DNA of 19,486 bases from Nitrospirota bacterium (GCA_013334545.1 JAAXXJ010000026.1:1-19486), one strand, 5' to 3'. Counted from the first letter of the stretch, positions 1 through 7,340 are shown. The notes: generated by a model not told the origin, from the letters alone. Numbers and translations are program-made.

Positions 1-1875
1 TTGCCGGGAACCGCTGTCTCGAAGGTCCGCAATGCGGCGGAGAACCGCATGGGTGTTCGCGTCAATGATTCGGATGGCTGCACCGTCGCGCAAGACGCCG
101 GTGCGCATGACCTGTTCGATCAGGTCCGGGTCGATAATATTGCCGTCGCAGCGGATCTCGGGCCGGAGCTCGAACCAGTCGATGTCCGTTCTGCTCGCCG
201 CGTCGATGTGGAACTCCCAGGACGCGGGCCGCACGGGTTGCGCGTCCAGGCGGAGCTCGATGCCGGCGGCGGCGTACCGTTCCGCGAGCAGCGGCAGGTT
301 TTCCAGGAGCATATCCGCCGGGAGGACCATTTCCGAATAGGAGCGCATGGATTCGACGGCGTCCGCTCCGAAGAGCTCATAGGGGATGCGGTACAGGAGC
401 AACTCCTTTTGCTTGTCGGGAATTACGGTCGTCCAGGCACTGTCGTGAAAATGAAGCTGCTCCTCCTCAAGCAGGAATCCCGCCTGGCTGTTCGCCAGGA
501 ACGACCTCGCCTCGCGCTTCACGGCATTTTTATAAATATCAGCGTCCATGATCGCGGTGCGAATGATTTTTTCCGACGCGGATTTGCTGGGCTCGTCAGC
601 CAGGGCGAAAAAAGCGCGGCACAGCACCTTCCGGCGTTTCTTCGCGCTCAGTTGCGGGGAAAGGCGTGTCCGAAGATGGTCGAAAAAGGAAAAAGCCCGG
701 TGCGAGGGGCCGAGCGCGTCGGTTCCCAGAAGACACGCCAGTTTCAGCGAAAGAACGCCCGGCGCATCAGGGATCGCAGCGATGTCCGCGCGGTGACGCT
801 GCGCATCGGCCGTGACGGCTGTTTCCTTTCCGTCTATCCTGAGCGACAGGCCGCCCAGCACGTCGTCGCGGCGGAAACGCGCATAACTGTACTGATATCT
901 TCGCATGGCAGCGAGCGGTATCCGGAACGAGTTGGCCGCGTCGCTGATATACTCATCTTCCGGGGAGAAATGGTCCCGCAACGCCATGCGGCGGGTTTCG
1001 TTCCAGTGGGTCCATCCTTCCTGGTCGCGGATAATGCCGAGACGCTTTGATTCCGGGTGAAAGGCGAGGGATCGGAGGACGACCACGGCATCCTCGTCCC
1101 CGTCGTCCGGTTCGGCCAGCTTGGTGAAGGTCGCCGTGTCGTCCCGGACATCCACGAGGGTCTTTGTCACATATTTGAGCGAAGGCTCATAGGCGACCTG
1201 TGTTTCCCCGTCCCCGTCCTTGATGATGATCGGATAGCGATTTTCCCAACGCTCGAGGTACCGGACAAGTGCCGTCTGCTTATGCTCCTGCGCTGCATAG
1301 GGGGGCAGCCAGAGCTCGCGAAGCTGTGGAACCGTCCAGAGGAGGTTGCCCGGTATCGCTTCGCCCGCCCGCAGTATTTTCAGGTCGATTTCCGCGTTAT
1401 TCCCGAACTCGGCACGAACGAAATATTTACTCGGTTTTTCCCTGGTTGTCCGGCTGTTTCCCGGTCTCTCCGGATCGCCGGAGATGCCCGCCAGCAGCAT
1501 CTCCCGGTAGTCTTCATCGGGCTCTGCCTGCCGGAACAGCTCCGGCTGGAGGAGGTTCCTGACCGTGAGCAGCGTGCAGATCACATGGACGCACATGCGG
1601 GTTTCCGAACTCTCTCCGCAGGAAGAGCAGGAAAACGCGGCGTTGCTCTCTTTGTTCACGAACAGGTTGACGGCCGAGATCCGCGTTCCGCGGACTTTCG
1701 CGGTGAGGCAAGACCTGCTTGTGTTCCACCCGAAGGAAACGACGCTTTTCCCGTGGTAGAGCCTGAATCCCCGTGCCACATTTTCTTTGGACGCCATGAG
1801 GTAGATGCGTCCGGGCGGGAAAGCGCTAAGGGCGTTGAGGATCGTCTGTTGACGCTGGTCGGTCGTGGGTGTCAT
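1..1875 (-). CDS. Probable SWIM/SNF2-type helicase, N-terminal part (3' end outside window)
   Basis: The minus-strand frame is open for 625 codons from an ATG at 1875 to the left edge, with no stop, so the C-terminus is missing. Residues C83, C86, C95 and H97 form a CxxC-x8-CxH cluster like the SWIM zinc finger, whose usual form is CxC-xn-CxH. Near the visible end, after about residue 575, a 'DWFELRPEIRCDG' segment and the helical stretch after it resemble the domain that precedes the ATPase core in bacterial SNF2 helicases. Such proteins are usually about 1000-1100 aa, so the helicase motifs would lie outside the window; none is visible here. Assignment to SNF2 is therefore an inference. The start is supported by an extended -10 promoter just upstream, although no clear Shine-Dalgarno sequence is present. 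The two long plus-strand frames opposite it are shadows. Confidence 0.65.
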   Translation of the reverse strand, partial: MTPTTDQRQQTILNALSAFPPGRIYLMASKENVARGFRLYHGKSVVSFGWNTSRSCLTAKVRGTRISAVNLFVNKESNAAFSCSSCGESSETRMCVHVICTLLTVRNLLQPELFRQAEPDEDYREMLLAGISGDPERPGNSRTTREKPSKYFVRAEFGNNAEIDLKILRAGEAIPGNLLWTVPQLRELWLPPYAAQEHKQTALVRYLERWENRYPIIIKDGDGETQVAYEPSLKYVTKTLVDVRDDTATFTKLAEPDDGDEDAVVVLRSLAFHPESKRLGIIRDQEGWTHWNETRRMALRDHFSPEDEYISDAANSFRIPLAAMRRYQYSYARFRRDDVLGGLSLRIDGKETAVTADAQRHRADIAAIPDAPGVLSLKLACLLGTDALGPSHRAFSFFDHLRTRLSPQLSAKKRRKVLCRAFFALADEPSKSASEKIIRTAIMDADIYKNAVKREARSFLANSQAGFLLEEEQLHFHDSAWTTVIPDKQKELLLYRIPYELFGADAVESMRSYSEMVLPADMLLENLPLLAERYAAAGIELRLDAQPVRPASWEFHIDAASRTDIDWFELRPEIRCDGNIIDPDLIEQVMRTGVLRDGAAIRIIDANTHAVLRRIADLRDSGSRQ

Positions 1876-1899
1876 GGCGGTTTCGTTTGCGAACGGAAT

Positions 1900-1929
1900 A
1901 CTATACCACGACGTGCATCTGTTTGCCAC
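1900..1929 (-). promoter_or_regulatory. Candidate sigma70 promoter for the SNF2-type gene
   Basis: On the minus strand GTGGCA (1929-1924), an 18-bp spacer and TATAGT (1905-1900) are seen, with TGG before the -10 hexamer (extended -10). Transcription would start near 1893, leaving a leader of about 18 nt before the ATG at 1875. The -35 match is only 4 of 6. Confidence 0.45.
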
Positions 1930-2087
1930 ACGGCGTGGGACACAGGCAAAGATATAAAAACAATTAGTTAAACCTCCATCTGGAAAAGAAGATGTCCCGG
2001 ACTTTGATGATATCCTTTGTCAGGCGATCCTCCATCTCCGTTGCCTGTTGACAGCATCCTTGCAATGCCTTATCGTGTAGACTGATC

Positions 2088-2990
2088 ATGAAGGCAATTA
2101 AAGACAACGCAATGCCGGCACGTACGCTCTCGAAGAAAGCTACAATTAATTTTCGATCAAAAACATGCGCCTCCCCCGTCTCCTCCTCCCAGATCCGCTC
2201 TTTCCGCAAAAAGGTCTACGACTATTACGACAACCAGGGCCGTGACCTGCCGTGGCGGAAGCGCGTCACGCCCTACCGCGTCCTTGTCTCCGAGATCATG
2301 CTGCAGCAGACGCAGGTGGACCGTGTTATCGAGAAGTACAAGGAGTTCCTCAGCGCATTCCCTGACGTCAAGACGCTCGCGAAAGCGCCGCTCCCGAAGC
2401 TACTCAAGATTTGGTCCGGTATGGGCTACAACCGCCGGGCGCTGTCGCTGAGGAAGCTGGCGCAGGTCGTTGTTGCGGAGCACAAGGGTAGGCTAACCTC
2501 CGACCCGGACATCCTCGTGACGCTGCCGGGCATCGGGAAGTACACTGCCGGCGCTGTCGCGGCCTTCGCTTTCAACAAGCCGGTCATCTTCATGGACACG
2601 AACATCCGCCGCGTGTTCATCCACGAGTTCTTCCGGGATAGGCAGCACATCCACGACGACGAGCTGGTTCCCCTGGTGCGGCTGACCCTCGACACGAAGA
2701 ACCCGCGGAAATGGTACAATGCTCTCATGGACTATGGCGCTGTGCTCAAGAAGGAACATGGCAACCCGAACAAGCGGAGCGTTCACTATACCCGCCAGAG
2801 CCCGTTCGAGAACTCGAACCGCCAGGTGCGGGGCAGGATCATAAAGGCCCTGGTCGCCGGGGCGCCGCTCACAGAGGCCCGGATCGTGACGGAAACAGGC
2901 ATGGCTGCGGGGCGGGTGAGGAAGAACCTGGACCAGCTAGCGCGGGAAGGGTTCATTGTGAAGAAGGAAGACCGGTATCTCATCGAATGA
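2088..2990 (+). CDS. MutY-like HhH-GPD DNA glycosylase without Fe-S cluster
   Basis: This 300-residue protein belongs to the HhH-GPD superfamily of base-excision-repair glycosylases. Seen in order: a DLPWR segment (53-57); SEIMLQQTQV with the MutY-type catalytic Glu (E69); a helix-hairpin-helix LPGIGKYTAGA (146-156); and MDTNIRR with the catalytic Asp (D170). These fit an adenine glycosylase removing A opposite 8-oxoguanine. The four-cysteine Fe-S loop after the GPD domain is missing, and so is the C-terminal NUDIX-like 8-oxoG domain. A roughly 60-residue tail resembling a winged helix replaces them. Proteins of this clade are often mislabelled 'Fe-S cluster assembly protein HesB'. Its substrate is not proven by sequence. 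The first 35 residues look unlike the family; ATG at 2112 is an alternative, and neither start has a good ribosome-binding site. The stop overlaps the next gene by 4 bp. Confidence 0.88.
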   Translation: MKAIKDNAMPARTLSKKATINFRSKTCASPVSSSQIRSFRKKVYDYYDNQGRDLPWRKRVTPYRVLVSEIMLQQTQVDRVIEKYKEFLSAFPDVKTLAKAPLPKLLKIWSGMGYNRRALSLRKLAQVVVAEHKGRLTSDPDILVTLPGIGKYTAGAVAAFAFNKPVIFMDTNIRRVFIHEFFRDRQHIHDDELVPLVRLTLDTKNPRKWYNALMDYGAVLKKEHGNPNKRSVHYTRQSPFENSNRQVRGRIIKALVAGAPLTEARIVTETGMAAGRVRKNLDQLAREGFIVKKEDRYLIE

Positions 2991-3907
2991 CATATAAACC
3001 GCTTGCACCCGACTATGTACAGTTTTCGCCGACGCTGCGCTGCGACCGGCGCTGTGACTTCTGTTTCAACGGGCCGCTGCCCGGGGGAGAGGACATGCCG
3101 CTCGCTTCCTTCCGGCGGATGATCGACCGGATCACCGGCGCAGGCGTGCAGGTACTTGATATCATCGGCGGCGAGCCGACGCTGCACCGTGAGCTCCTGC
3201 CGATGATCGAGCATGCCTGCGGCAGGGGCATGAGGGTCAACATCAGCTCGAACGGGAGGGACCCGGACCAGCTTGCTGAGATCATGCGGCGGTTCGCGAG
3301 GGCCACGGTCGGGGTTTCGGTGAACGATCATGCGACGCTGCAGGCCCTCGAGCGATTCCTCCGGAAGCACCGCCCGGTCGTCAAGACCGTGTTCAGCACA
3401 GCCGTTGATCACGGGCTGATCGAACGGGTCCTCGCGCTGGCGCCGCGGCGCTACTACCTCCTGTACCGCGATGCGCTCGGTCCCGGAGAGCTCGACGGAT
3501 CCCTTCCTTTTGACCGGTTCCTCGAGGAGGTTGGCACGCGGTATGGCTCCCGGGCGGGCGTGGTCTTCTGCTCAGGGTTCGTTCCCGATCTCGATCAGTA
3601 TCCCCAGCTCCGGGCTGCCCGCTGCCCCGGGGGGACGACGAAGCTCGGCATTCTCCCTGACGGCTCGGTCTATCCCTGCAATCTCTTTTTTGGAAAAGAG
3701 GAATATCGGCTCGGGAACATCCTGTCCGATCCCTTCGATGCGATCTGGCGCCATCCTGCGCTCGCTTTCTTCAGGACCTTCACGGGGAACAGATGCCCCC
3801 GGACCTCCTGCGCGCTCCATCATCAATGCCACGGCGGCTGCCCCGCGCACGGCCATGCGCACACCGGCAAGCGATCGGCGCCCGAGCCGCGTTGCGTGCC
3901 GGGCTGA
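2987..3907 (+). CDS. Radical SAM/SPASM-domain protein, unknown substrate
   Basis: This is a 306-residue radical SAM enzyme. The cluster motif C19-x3-C23-x2-C26 sits near the N-terminus and would hold the [4Fe-4S] cluster that cleaves S-adenosylmethionine. A GGEP motif (in IIGGEPTLH) follows at its normal place. The C-terminal third has a SPASM-like pattern: CPGG, then LPDGSVYPC, then LGNILSDPFDAIW, then a cysteine-rich end (CPRTSCALHHQCHGGCPAH), probably for auxiliary Fe-S clusters. SPASM proteins commonly modify peptides or assist enzyme maturation, but no precursor peptide or partner enzyme is seen nearby, so the substrate is unknown. The ATG at 2987 overlaps the glycosylase stop (ATGA), indicating translational coupling. 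The same frame is open far upstream, but that part is a shadow of the glycosylase. Confidence 0.88.
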   Translation: MTYKPLAPDYVQFSPTLRCDRRCDFCFNGPLPGGEDMPLASFRRMIDRITGAGVQVLDIIGGEPTLHRELLPMIEHACGRGMRVNISSNGRDPDQLAEIMRRFARATVGVSVNDHATLQALERFLRKHRPVVKTVFSTAVDHGLIERVLALAPRRYYLLYRDALGPGELDGSLPFDRFLEEVGTRYGSRAGVVFCSGFVPDLDQYPQLRAARCPGGTTKLGILPDGSVYPCNLFFGKEEYRLGNILSDPFDAIWRHPALAFFRTFTGNRCPRTSCALHHQCHGGCPAHGHAHTGKRSAPEPRCVPG

Positions 3908-4230
3908 TGACGGTTCTGCTATAATTGCCCTGAGCAGGACGAAGGGGAGCGAAGAGTGTATCAACCGCTGGCGGTTTCACCTCACACGGTTACTATCAAA
4001 AATTATGATCACGGCCAAAACGGCGATAGTCCGTGACGGGCTGTTGCCGAAATCACCGTTCGCCCTTCGACAAGCTCAGGGCGAACGGTATGCCGATTGA
4101 AAGCATCAGCTTTTTCCGTTCGTGCTGAGCCTGTCGAAGCATAAAATCAATTCGGGCAACAGCCCGGTGAGTCCCGGCGATGTCGGGACCCGTGGTTTAG
4201 AATATCGTTTTCTTAGCCTAGGAGGTTCTC
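3908..4230. repeat. Gene-free stretch with nested inverted repeats
   Basis: No credible coding sequence is seen in this 323-bp stretch. It holds three palindromic elements. First, a hairpin with 11-bp perfect arms (4055-4065 and 4079-4089) around the core TTCGACAAGCTCA; a related inverted copy with core GAGCCTGTCGAAG lies at about 4126-4139. Second, an outer inverted repeat pairs CGGGCTGTTGCCGAA (4037-4051) with 4151-4166, one base different in length, so the whole forms a nested palindrome of about 130 bp. Third, a 19-bp hairpin GTCCCG...CGGGAC at 4171-4189, related to one at 7418-7436. The GACAAGCTCAGG/CCTGAGC.TGTCG type is a common REP-like intergenic repeat in environmental bacteria (from memory, not searched). 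Confidence 0.7.
3920..3925 (+). promoter_or_regulatory. Perfect extended -10 element (TGCTATAAT) without a close gene
   Basis: A consensus TATAAT preceded by TGC lies just after the radical SAM stop. No -35 at proper spacing is seen. Transcription from here would read through the inverted-repeat region towards the RAM-domain gene 300 bp downstream. Confidence 0.35.
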
Positions 4231-4506
4231 ATGGTCACTGCACTGGTTCTCCTGAATGTCTCGCGCGACCGGGTCAATGAGGTCGCCGAGGAGCTTGCCG
4301 AGATGAAGGGGATCTCCGAGGTCTATTCCGTAGCCGGGAGGTACGACCTGGCGGTCGTCATCCGCGCCCGGGACAACGACCAGCTTGCCGACCTGGTGAC
4401 CCTTCACATGCTCAAGGTGAAAGGGATCCTCGCCTCCGAGACCCTGATCGCCTTCCGCGTGCATTCCCGCCACGACCTCGAGGGGATGTTCTCGATCGGG
4501 ATGTAA
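4231..4506 (+). CDS. Stand-alone RAM (Lrp/AsnC ligand-binding) domain protein
   Basis: This 91-residue protein matches the C-terminal RAM domain of Lrp/AsnC regulators (alternating beta-alpha-beta pattern, with the SVAGRYDLAVVIRA strand region) and has no DNA-binding helix-turn-helix. Such domains bind amino acids and form dimers or higher oligomers; single-domain forms may modulate a full-length Lrp protein or act as effector sensors. An AGGAGG at 4220-4225, 5 nt before the ATG, fixes the start. It lies 279 bp upstream of trpB2 on the same strand, which hints at an amino-acid theme, but trpB2 has its own promoter. No terminator is visible after it. The fold assignment is firm; the biological role is inferred. 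Confidence 0.85.
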   Translation: MVTALVLLNVSRDRVNEVAEELAEMKGISEVYSVAGRYDLAVVIRARDNDQLADLVTLHMLKVKGILASETLIAFRVHSRHDLEGMFSIGM

Positions 4507-4700
4507 GGACGGACACGGGGACGCGGGGATACGGCGACACGGGGACGGGGAGACGCGGAGACAGATAGACAGGCCACCCTTCTTACCTTCCTAACTTCCT
4601 GCCATCCTGCTTCACCTCCGCGTTCTCTGCGGTTAAGCCAGAGCTTGAAGTCCTCCGTGCCTCCGTGGCGTACGTCCGGCTTCTCTTTTTCGCAGCAAAA
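4507..4700. repeat. Low-complexity intergenic filler (GACACGGGGAC-type and CTCCGTGG-type)
   Basis: The interval begins with an irregular purine-rich repeat of units such as GACACGGGGAC, GACGCGGGGAT and GACGCGGAGAC (about 4508-4562). A pyrimidine-rich stretch follows (CTTCCTAACTTCC type, about 4578-4617), then CTCCGCGTTCTCTGCGG and CCTCCGTGCCTCCGTGG. A short related GAGACGCGGAGATAC segment recurs at about 10328-10342. No gene is seen. Confidence 0.55.
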
Positions 4701-4705
4701 TCCCG

Positions 4706-4734
4706 TTGTACAAGCCCGAAAAATAGTATAAAAT
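4706..4734 (+). promoter_or_regulatory. Sigma70 promoter for trpB2
   Basis: TTGTAC (4706-4711), a 17-bp spacer and TAAAAT (4729-4734) are seen. Transcription would start near 4741 and give a leader of about 45 nt. An alternative -10, TATAAA at 4727-4732, has a 15-bp spacer. Confidence 0.6.
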
Positions 4735-4785
4735 ACACGAACTTTTCTGCACCTGACCCCTTATTTCCTATTGCAGGAGGATGTG

Positions 4786-6138
4786 ATGCGACAGACCAAG
4801 ATCGTTCTTTCGGACAAAGAGATCCCCACCAAGTGGTACAACATCATGGCGGACATGCCGAACAAGCCCAAGCCGCCGCTCCATCCCGGGACAAAGCAGC
4901 CCGTGGGGCCCGATGACCTGAAGCCCATCTTCCCCATGGACCTGATCCTGCAGGAAGTGAGCACCGACCGGTGGATCGACATCCCCGGGGAAGTGCTGGA
5001 CATCTACTCGCTCTGGCGGCCTTCGCCGCTGTTCCGAGCACACCGGCTCGAGGCGGCCCTGGGTACGCCGGCGAAGATCTACTACAAATATGAAGGCGTG
5101 AGCCCTGCGGGCAGCCACAAGCCCAATACCTCGATCCCCCAAGCCTTCTATAATAAAAAGGCGGGCATCAAGCGCATAGCAACCGAGACCGGCGCGGGCC
5201 AGTGGGGCTCGTCCATGGCCTTGGCGGGGAAGATGTTCGGGCTCGACGTCACAGTGTACATGGTGAAGGTGAGCTTCGGCCAGAAGCCCTACCGCAGGAT
5301 CATGATGGAGACCTGGGGGGCAACGGTCCACGCCAGCCCGTCGAAGTTGACGAATTCGGGCAGGAAGGTCCTGGAGATTGACCCGAACAGCCAGGGAAGC
5401 CTCGGCATCGCCATCTCCGAGGCCGTTGAGGATGCGGCCACGCACAACGACACGAACTACGCACTCGGCTCAGTGCTGAACCATGTGTGTCTGCACCAGA
5501 CCGTCATCGGCCAGGAGGCGAAGAAGCAGCTCGAGATCGCCGGAGACTATCCGGACGTGGTGATCGCCTGCTGCGGCGGCGGCAGCAACTTTGCCGGCCT
5601 TGCCTTCCCATTCCTGCACGACAAGTTCGGCGGCAAGCAGGTGCGTGCCATCGCCGTGGAGCCGGCGTCCTGTCCCACGCTCACGAAGGGAGAGTTCCGC
5701 TATGATTTCGGCGATGTTGCCGGCCTCACGCCGCTCATGACCATGTACACCCTGGGCCATGACTTCATGCCGCCGGGCATCCACGCGGGCGGCCTCCGGT
5801 ACCATGGTGATTCGCCGATCGTGTCCCAGCTCTACCACGACAAGATCATCGAGGCCCGGGCGTACAACCAGGTCCCGGTGTTCGAGGCCGCACTGCAGTT
5901 CGCCAACACCGAGGGCATCATCCCGGCCCCCGAGAGCGCCCACGCCATCCGGGGCGCCATTGACGAGGCGATCCAGGCGAAGGAGGAAGGGAAGAAGAAG
6001 ACCATCCTCTTCAACCTGTCCGGCCACGGCTACCTTGATCTCCAGGCCTATGCCGATTTCCACGACGGCAAGCTCAGGGACTTCGAGTACCCAGCGGAAG
6101 AGATCAAGAAGTCACTCGCCAGGCTCCCCAAGATATAA
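4786..6138 (+). CDS. trpB2: Tryptophan synthase beta-like protein TrpB2
   Basis: This 450-residue PLP enzyme belongs to the TrpB2 branch, which joins L-serine (or O-phosphoserine) and indole to make tryptophan. Seen: the PLP lysine K112 in SPAGSHKPNTS; the ETGAGQWGSS segment holding the catalytic glutamate of the family; and the phosphate-binding GGGSN loop in CCGGGSNFAGLAF. The long N-terminal extension (PLHPGTKQPVGPDDL) and the length near 450 separate TrpB2 from TrpB1, which is about 400 aa. ATG 4786 is chosen because AGGAGG at 4775-4780 stands 5 nt before it; an in-frame TTG at 4771 would precede the ribosome-binding site. No trpA lies next to it, typical for TrpB2, which can work alone or salvage indole. 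It ends in a strong shared terminator. Confidence 0.95.
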   Translation: MRQTKIVLSDKEIPTKWYNIMADMPNKPKPPLHPGTKQPVGPDDLKPIFPMDLILQEVSTDRWIDIPGEVLDIYSLWRPSPLFRAHRLEAALGTPAKIYYKYEGVSPAGSHKPNTSIPQAFYNKKAGIKRIATETGAGQWGSSMALAGKMFGLDVTVYMVKVSFGQKPYRRIMMETWGATVHASPSKLTNSGRKVLEIDPNSQGSLGIAISEAVEDAATHNDTNYALGSVLNHVCLHQTVIGQEAKKQLEIAGDYPDVVIACCGGGSNFAGLAFPFLHDKFGGKQVRAIAVEPASCPTLTKGEFRYDFGDVAGLTPLMTMYTLGHDFMPPGIHAGGLRYHGDSPIVSQLYHDKIIEARAYNQVPVFEAALQFANTEGIIPAPESAHAIRGAIDEAIQAKEEGKKKTILFNLSGHGYLDLQAYADFHDGKLRDFEYPAEEIKKSLARLPKI

Positions 6139-6154
6139 CAAGATTCGTAGCGGG

Positions 6155-6198
6155 AAACAAAACGGGGGAGCCGGTTCACCGGCTCCCCCGTTTTGTTT
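6155..6198. terminator. Bidirectional rho-independent terminator
   Basis: Perfect 20-bp arms (6155-6174 and 6179-6198) around a TTCA loop. The stem is GC-rich in its upper part, with an A-tract on one side and a T-tract on the other, so it can end transcription from both convergent genes, trpB2 and the Crp/Fnr gene. Confidence 0.93.
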
Positions 6199-6219
6199 CT
6201 GCTGCATGTTGATACCACG

Positions 6220-6903
6220 TTACCCTGACGGCCGATGCTTGAGCGATTCCAAGGCGTTCTCGGCAATCAGCAGGTAACCCTCGGCCTCCTTGACGATCCC
6301 GCTCGTCACTAGGACCTTCATGCATTTCGAAACGGCCTCGCGGGACGATCCTATAACGCTGGCAAGCTCCTTGTGGGTCCGCCTGGCGCCCTTGAGGAAC
6401 CCCCTGGCGCCCTTGTCCTCGCGGCTCGATCCTTCGAGCAGGGCGCGGATCAGCCGTTCGCCAACCTCCTGGAACGCCAGTGACTCGATCTTCTCGTCAG
6501 CTTTCCGCAGCCGTCCGACCATGGTGGTCATGAGCGCGATGGCTATCTTGGGATCCTTGGTGACCAGTTCCAGGAACACGGGCTGGCTCAGGACCGAAAG
6601 CTCCGAGTCGGTGTCCGCGACGATCGTTGCGGACCTGCCTTGCCCGTCCAGCAGGCTCAGTTCGCCGAAGAACGCGCCTGCCTCGAAGCGGGCCAAGACG
6701 ATCTCGTCGCCGTCATCGTCCAAAAGCACCGCCTTGAGGGCCCCGCTGTCCACGATGTAGAGGTCCGTGCTCATGTCCGTCTTGTGAAAGATGACCTCGC
6801 CCTTCTTGAAATGGACCTTTTTACACCGCGATGCGATCTCCTTGAGCTGGGCGTCCTTGAGGTGGGCAAAAAGGGGTATCTCTTTCAGATAGTTGATCAG
6901 CAT
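6220..6903 (-). CDS. Crp/Fnr-family transcriptional regulator
   Basis: This 227-residue regulator has an N-terminal cyclic-nucleotide-binding fold (about 8-125), a dimer helix, and a C-terminal winged helix. The phosphate-binding-cassette region G80-E81...R90-S91 (FFGELSLLDGQGRSAT) keeps the Glu, Arg and Ser of cAMP-binding CRP, so a cyclic nucleotide ligand is possible. There is no N-terminal cysteine cluster, which argues against an Fnr oxygen sensor. The helix-turn-helix is at about 177-198 (THKELASVIGSSREAVSKCM). The start is supported by GGGGGA just upstream. It is divergent from the cold-shock gene with a shared 210-bp control region and convergent with trpB2. Which genes it controls is unknown. 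Confidence 0.92.
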   Translation of the reverse strand: MLINYLKEIPLFAHLKDAQLKEIASRCKKVHFKKGEVIFHKTDMSTDLYIVDSGALKAVLLDDDGDEIVLARFEAGAFFGELSLLDGQGRSATIVADTDSELSVLSQPVFLELVTKDPKIAIALMTTMVGRLRKADEKIESLAFQEVGERLIRALLEGSSREDKGARGFLKGARRTHKELASVIGSSREAVSKCMKVLVTSGIVKEAEGYLLIAENALESLKHRPSG

Positions 6904-6981
6904 AGATCCCCGGGGGTGTGCGGTATCCGGTTCCGGGTGCCCCCCGCGCTCCTTTCGACGGGACTTGAATGGCTGGCATGC

Positions 6982-6990
6982 ACTATACCA
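6982..6990 (-). promoter_or_regulatory. Extended -10 promoter for the Crp/Fnr gene
   Basis: On the minus strand TGG-TATAGT is read from 6990 to 6982, an extended -10. The sequence 17 bp further upstream is AT-rich but is no clear -35. A start near 6975 gives a leader of about 70 nt. Confidence 0.5.
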
Positions 6991-7007
6991 TAGAGCGCTT
7001 TTGAAAT

Positions 7008-7029
7008 AAATATCAGCTAAATATCAGCT
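7008..7029. repeat. Perfect 11-bp tandem repeat in the divergent promoter region
   Basis: AAATATCAGCT occurs twice in immediate succession (7008-7018 and 7019-7029). The second copy shares its last base with the -35 TTGACA of the cold-shock promoter. One-helical-turn spacing puts both copies on the same DNA face, as expected for an operator or UP-like element. Confidence 0.6.
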
Positions 7030-7057
7030 TGACACGGGGCGTCGAAATCATTATTAT
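7029..7057 (+). promoter_or_regulatory. Strong sigma70 promoter for the cold-shock gene
   Basis: Consensus TTGACA (7029-7034), exactly 17 bp, then TATTAT (7052-7057). Transcription would start near 7064, giving a leader of about 50 nt, shorter than the roughly 160-nt thermosensing leader of E. coli cspA. Confidence 0.8.
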
Positions 7058-7113
7058 TGTAAACGTCCGCTGAATATGCGGATAAATAAACATGAAAGGT
7101 TGAGGTAACAGAA

Positions 7114-7314
7114 ATGGCAGAAGGTGTGGTGAAGTGGTTCAATGACAGCAAGGGTTTTGGTTTTCTGAAGCAGGAGAACGGCGAAGATGTGTTCGTGCAT
7201 TTTTCCGCGATCCAGACGGAGGGTTTCAAGTCGCTCAAGGAAGGCGAGCGCGTGTCTTTTGACATCGTGCAGGGCCCCAAGGGCCTGCAGGCTGCCAACG
7301 TCCAGAAAATCTAA
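7114..7314 (+). CDS. Cold-shock domain protein (CspA family)
   Basis: This 66-residue single-domain protein binds single-stranded RNA or DNA and acts as an RNA chaperone in the cytoplasm. Both nucleic-acid motifs are present: RNP1 as KGFGFL and RNP2 as VFVHF, with the typical start VKWFNDSKGFGF and end of the OB fold. Length is normal (65-70 aa). A GAGGT about 8 nt upstream supports the start. Its consensus promoter and its own terminator make it a monocistronic, probably highly expressed unit. Sequence alone cannot say whether it is cold-induced or constitutive. Confidence 0.96.
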   Translation: MAEGVVKWFNDSKGFGFLKQENGEDVFVHFSAIQTEGFKSLKEGERVSFDIVQGPKGLQAANVQKI

Positions 7315-7340
7315 TAAAAAATTCAGCGACAACCATCCTG

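Noticed and set aside
1..1971. Two long plus-strand open frames (349 and 304 codons)
   Set aside because: They lie exactly opposite the codons of the minus-strand SNF2-like gene, have no family features, and the minus frame has a zinc cluster, a promoter and natural composition.
1964..2209. Minus-strand 81-codon frame with a hydrophobic stretch (AGIALSLIAFMI)
   Set aside because: It overlaps the glycosylase start antisense, has no ribosome-binding site and no family match. It stays possible as a small membrane protein if the glycosylase starts further downstream, but I cannot support it.
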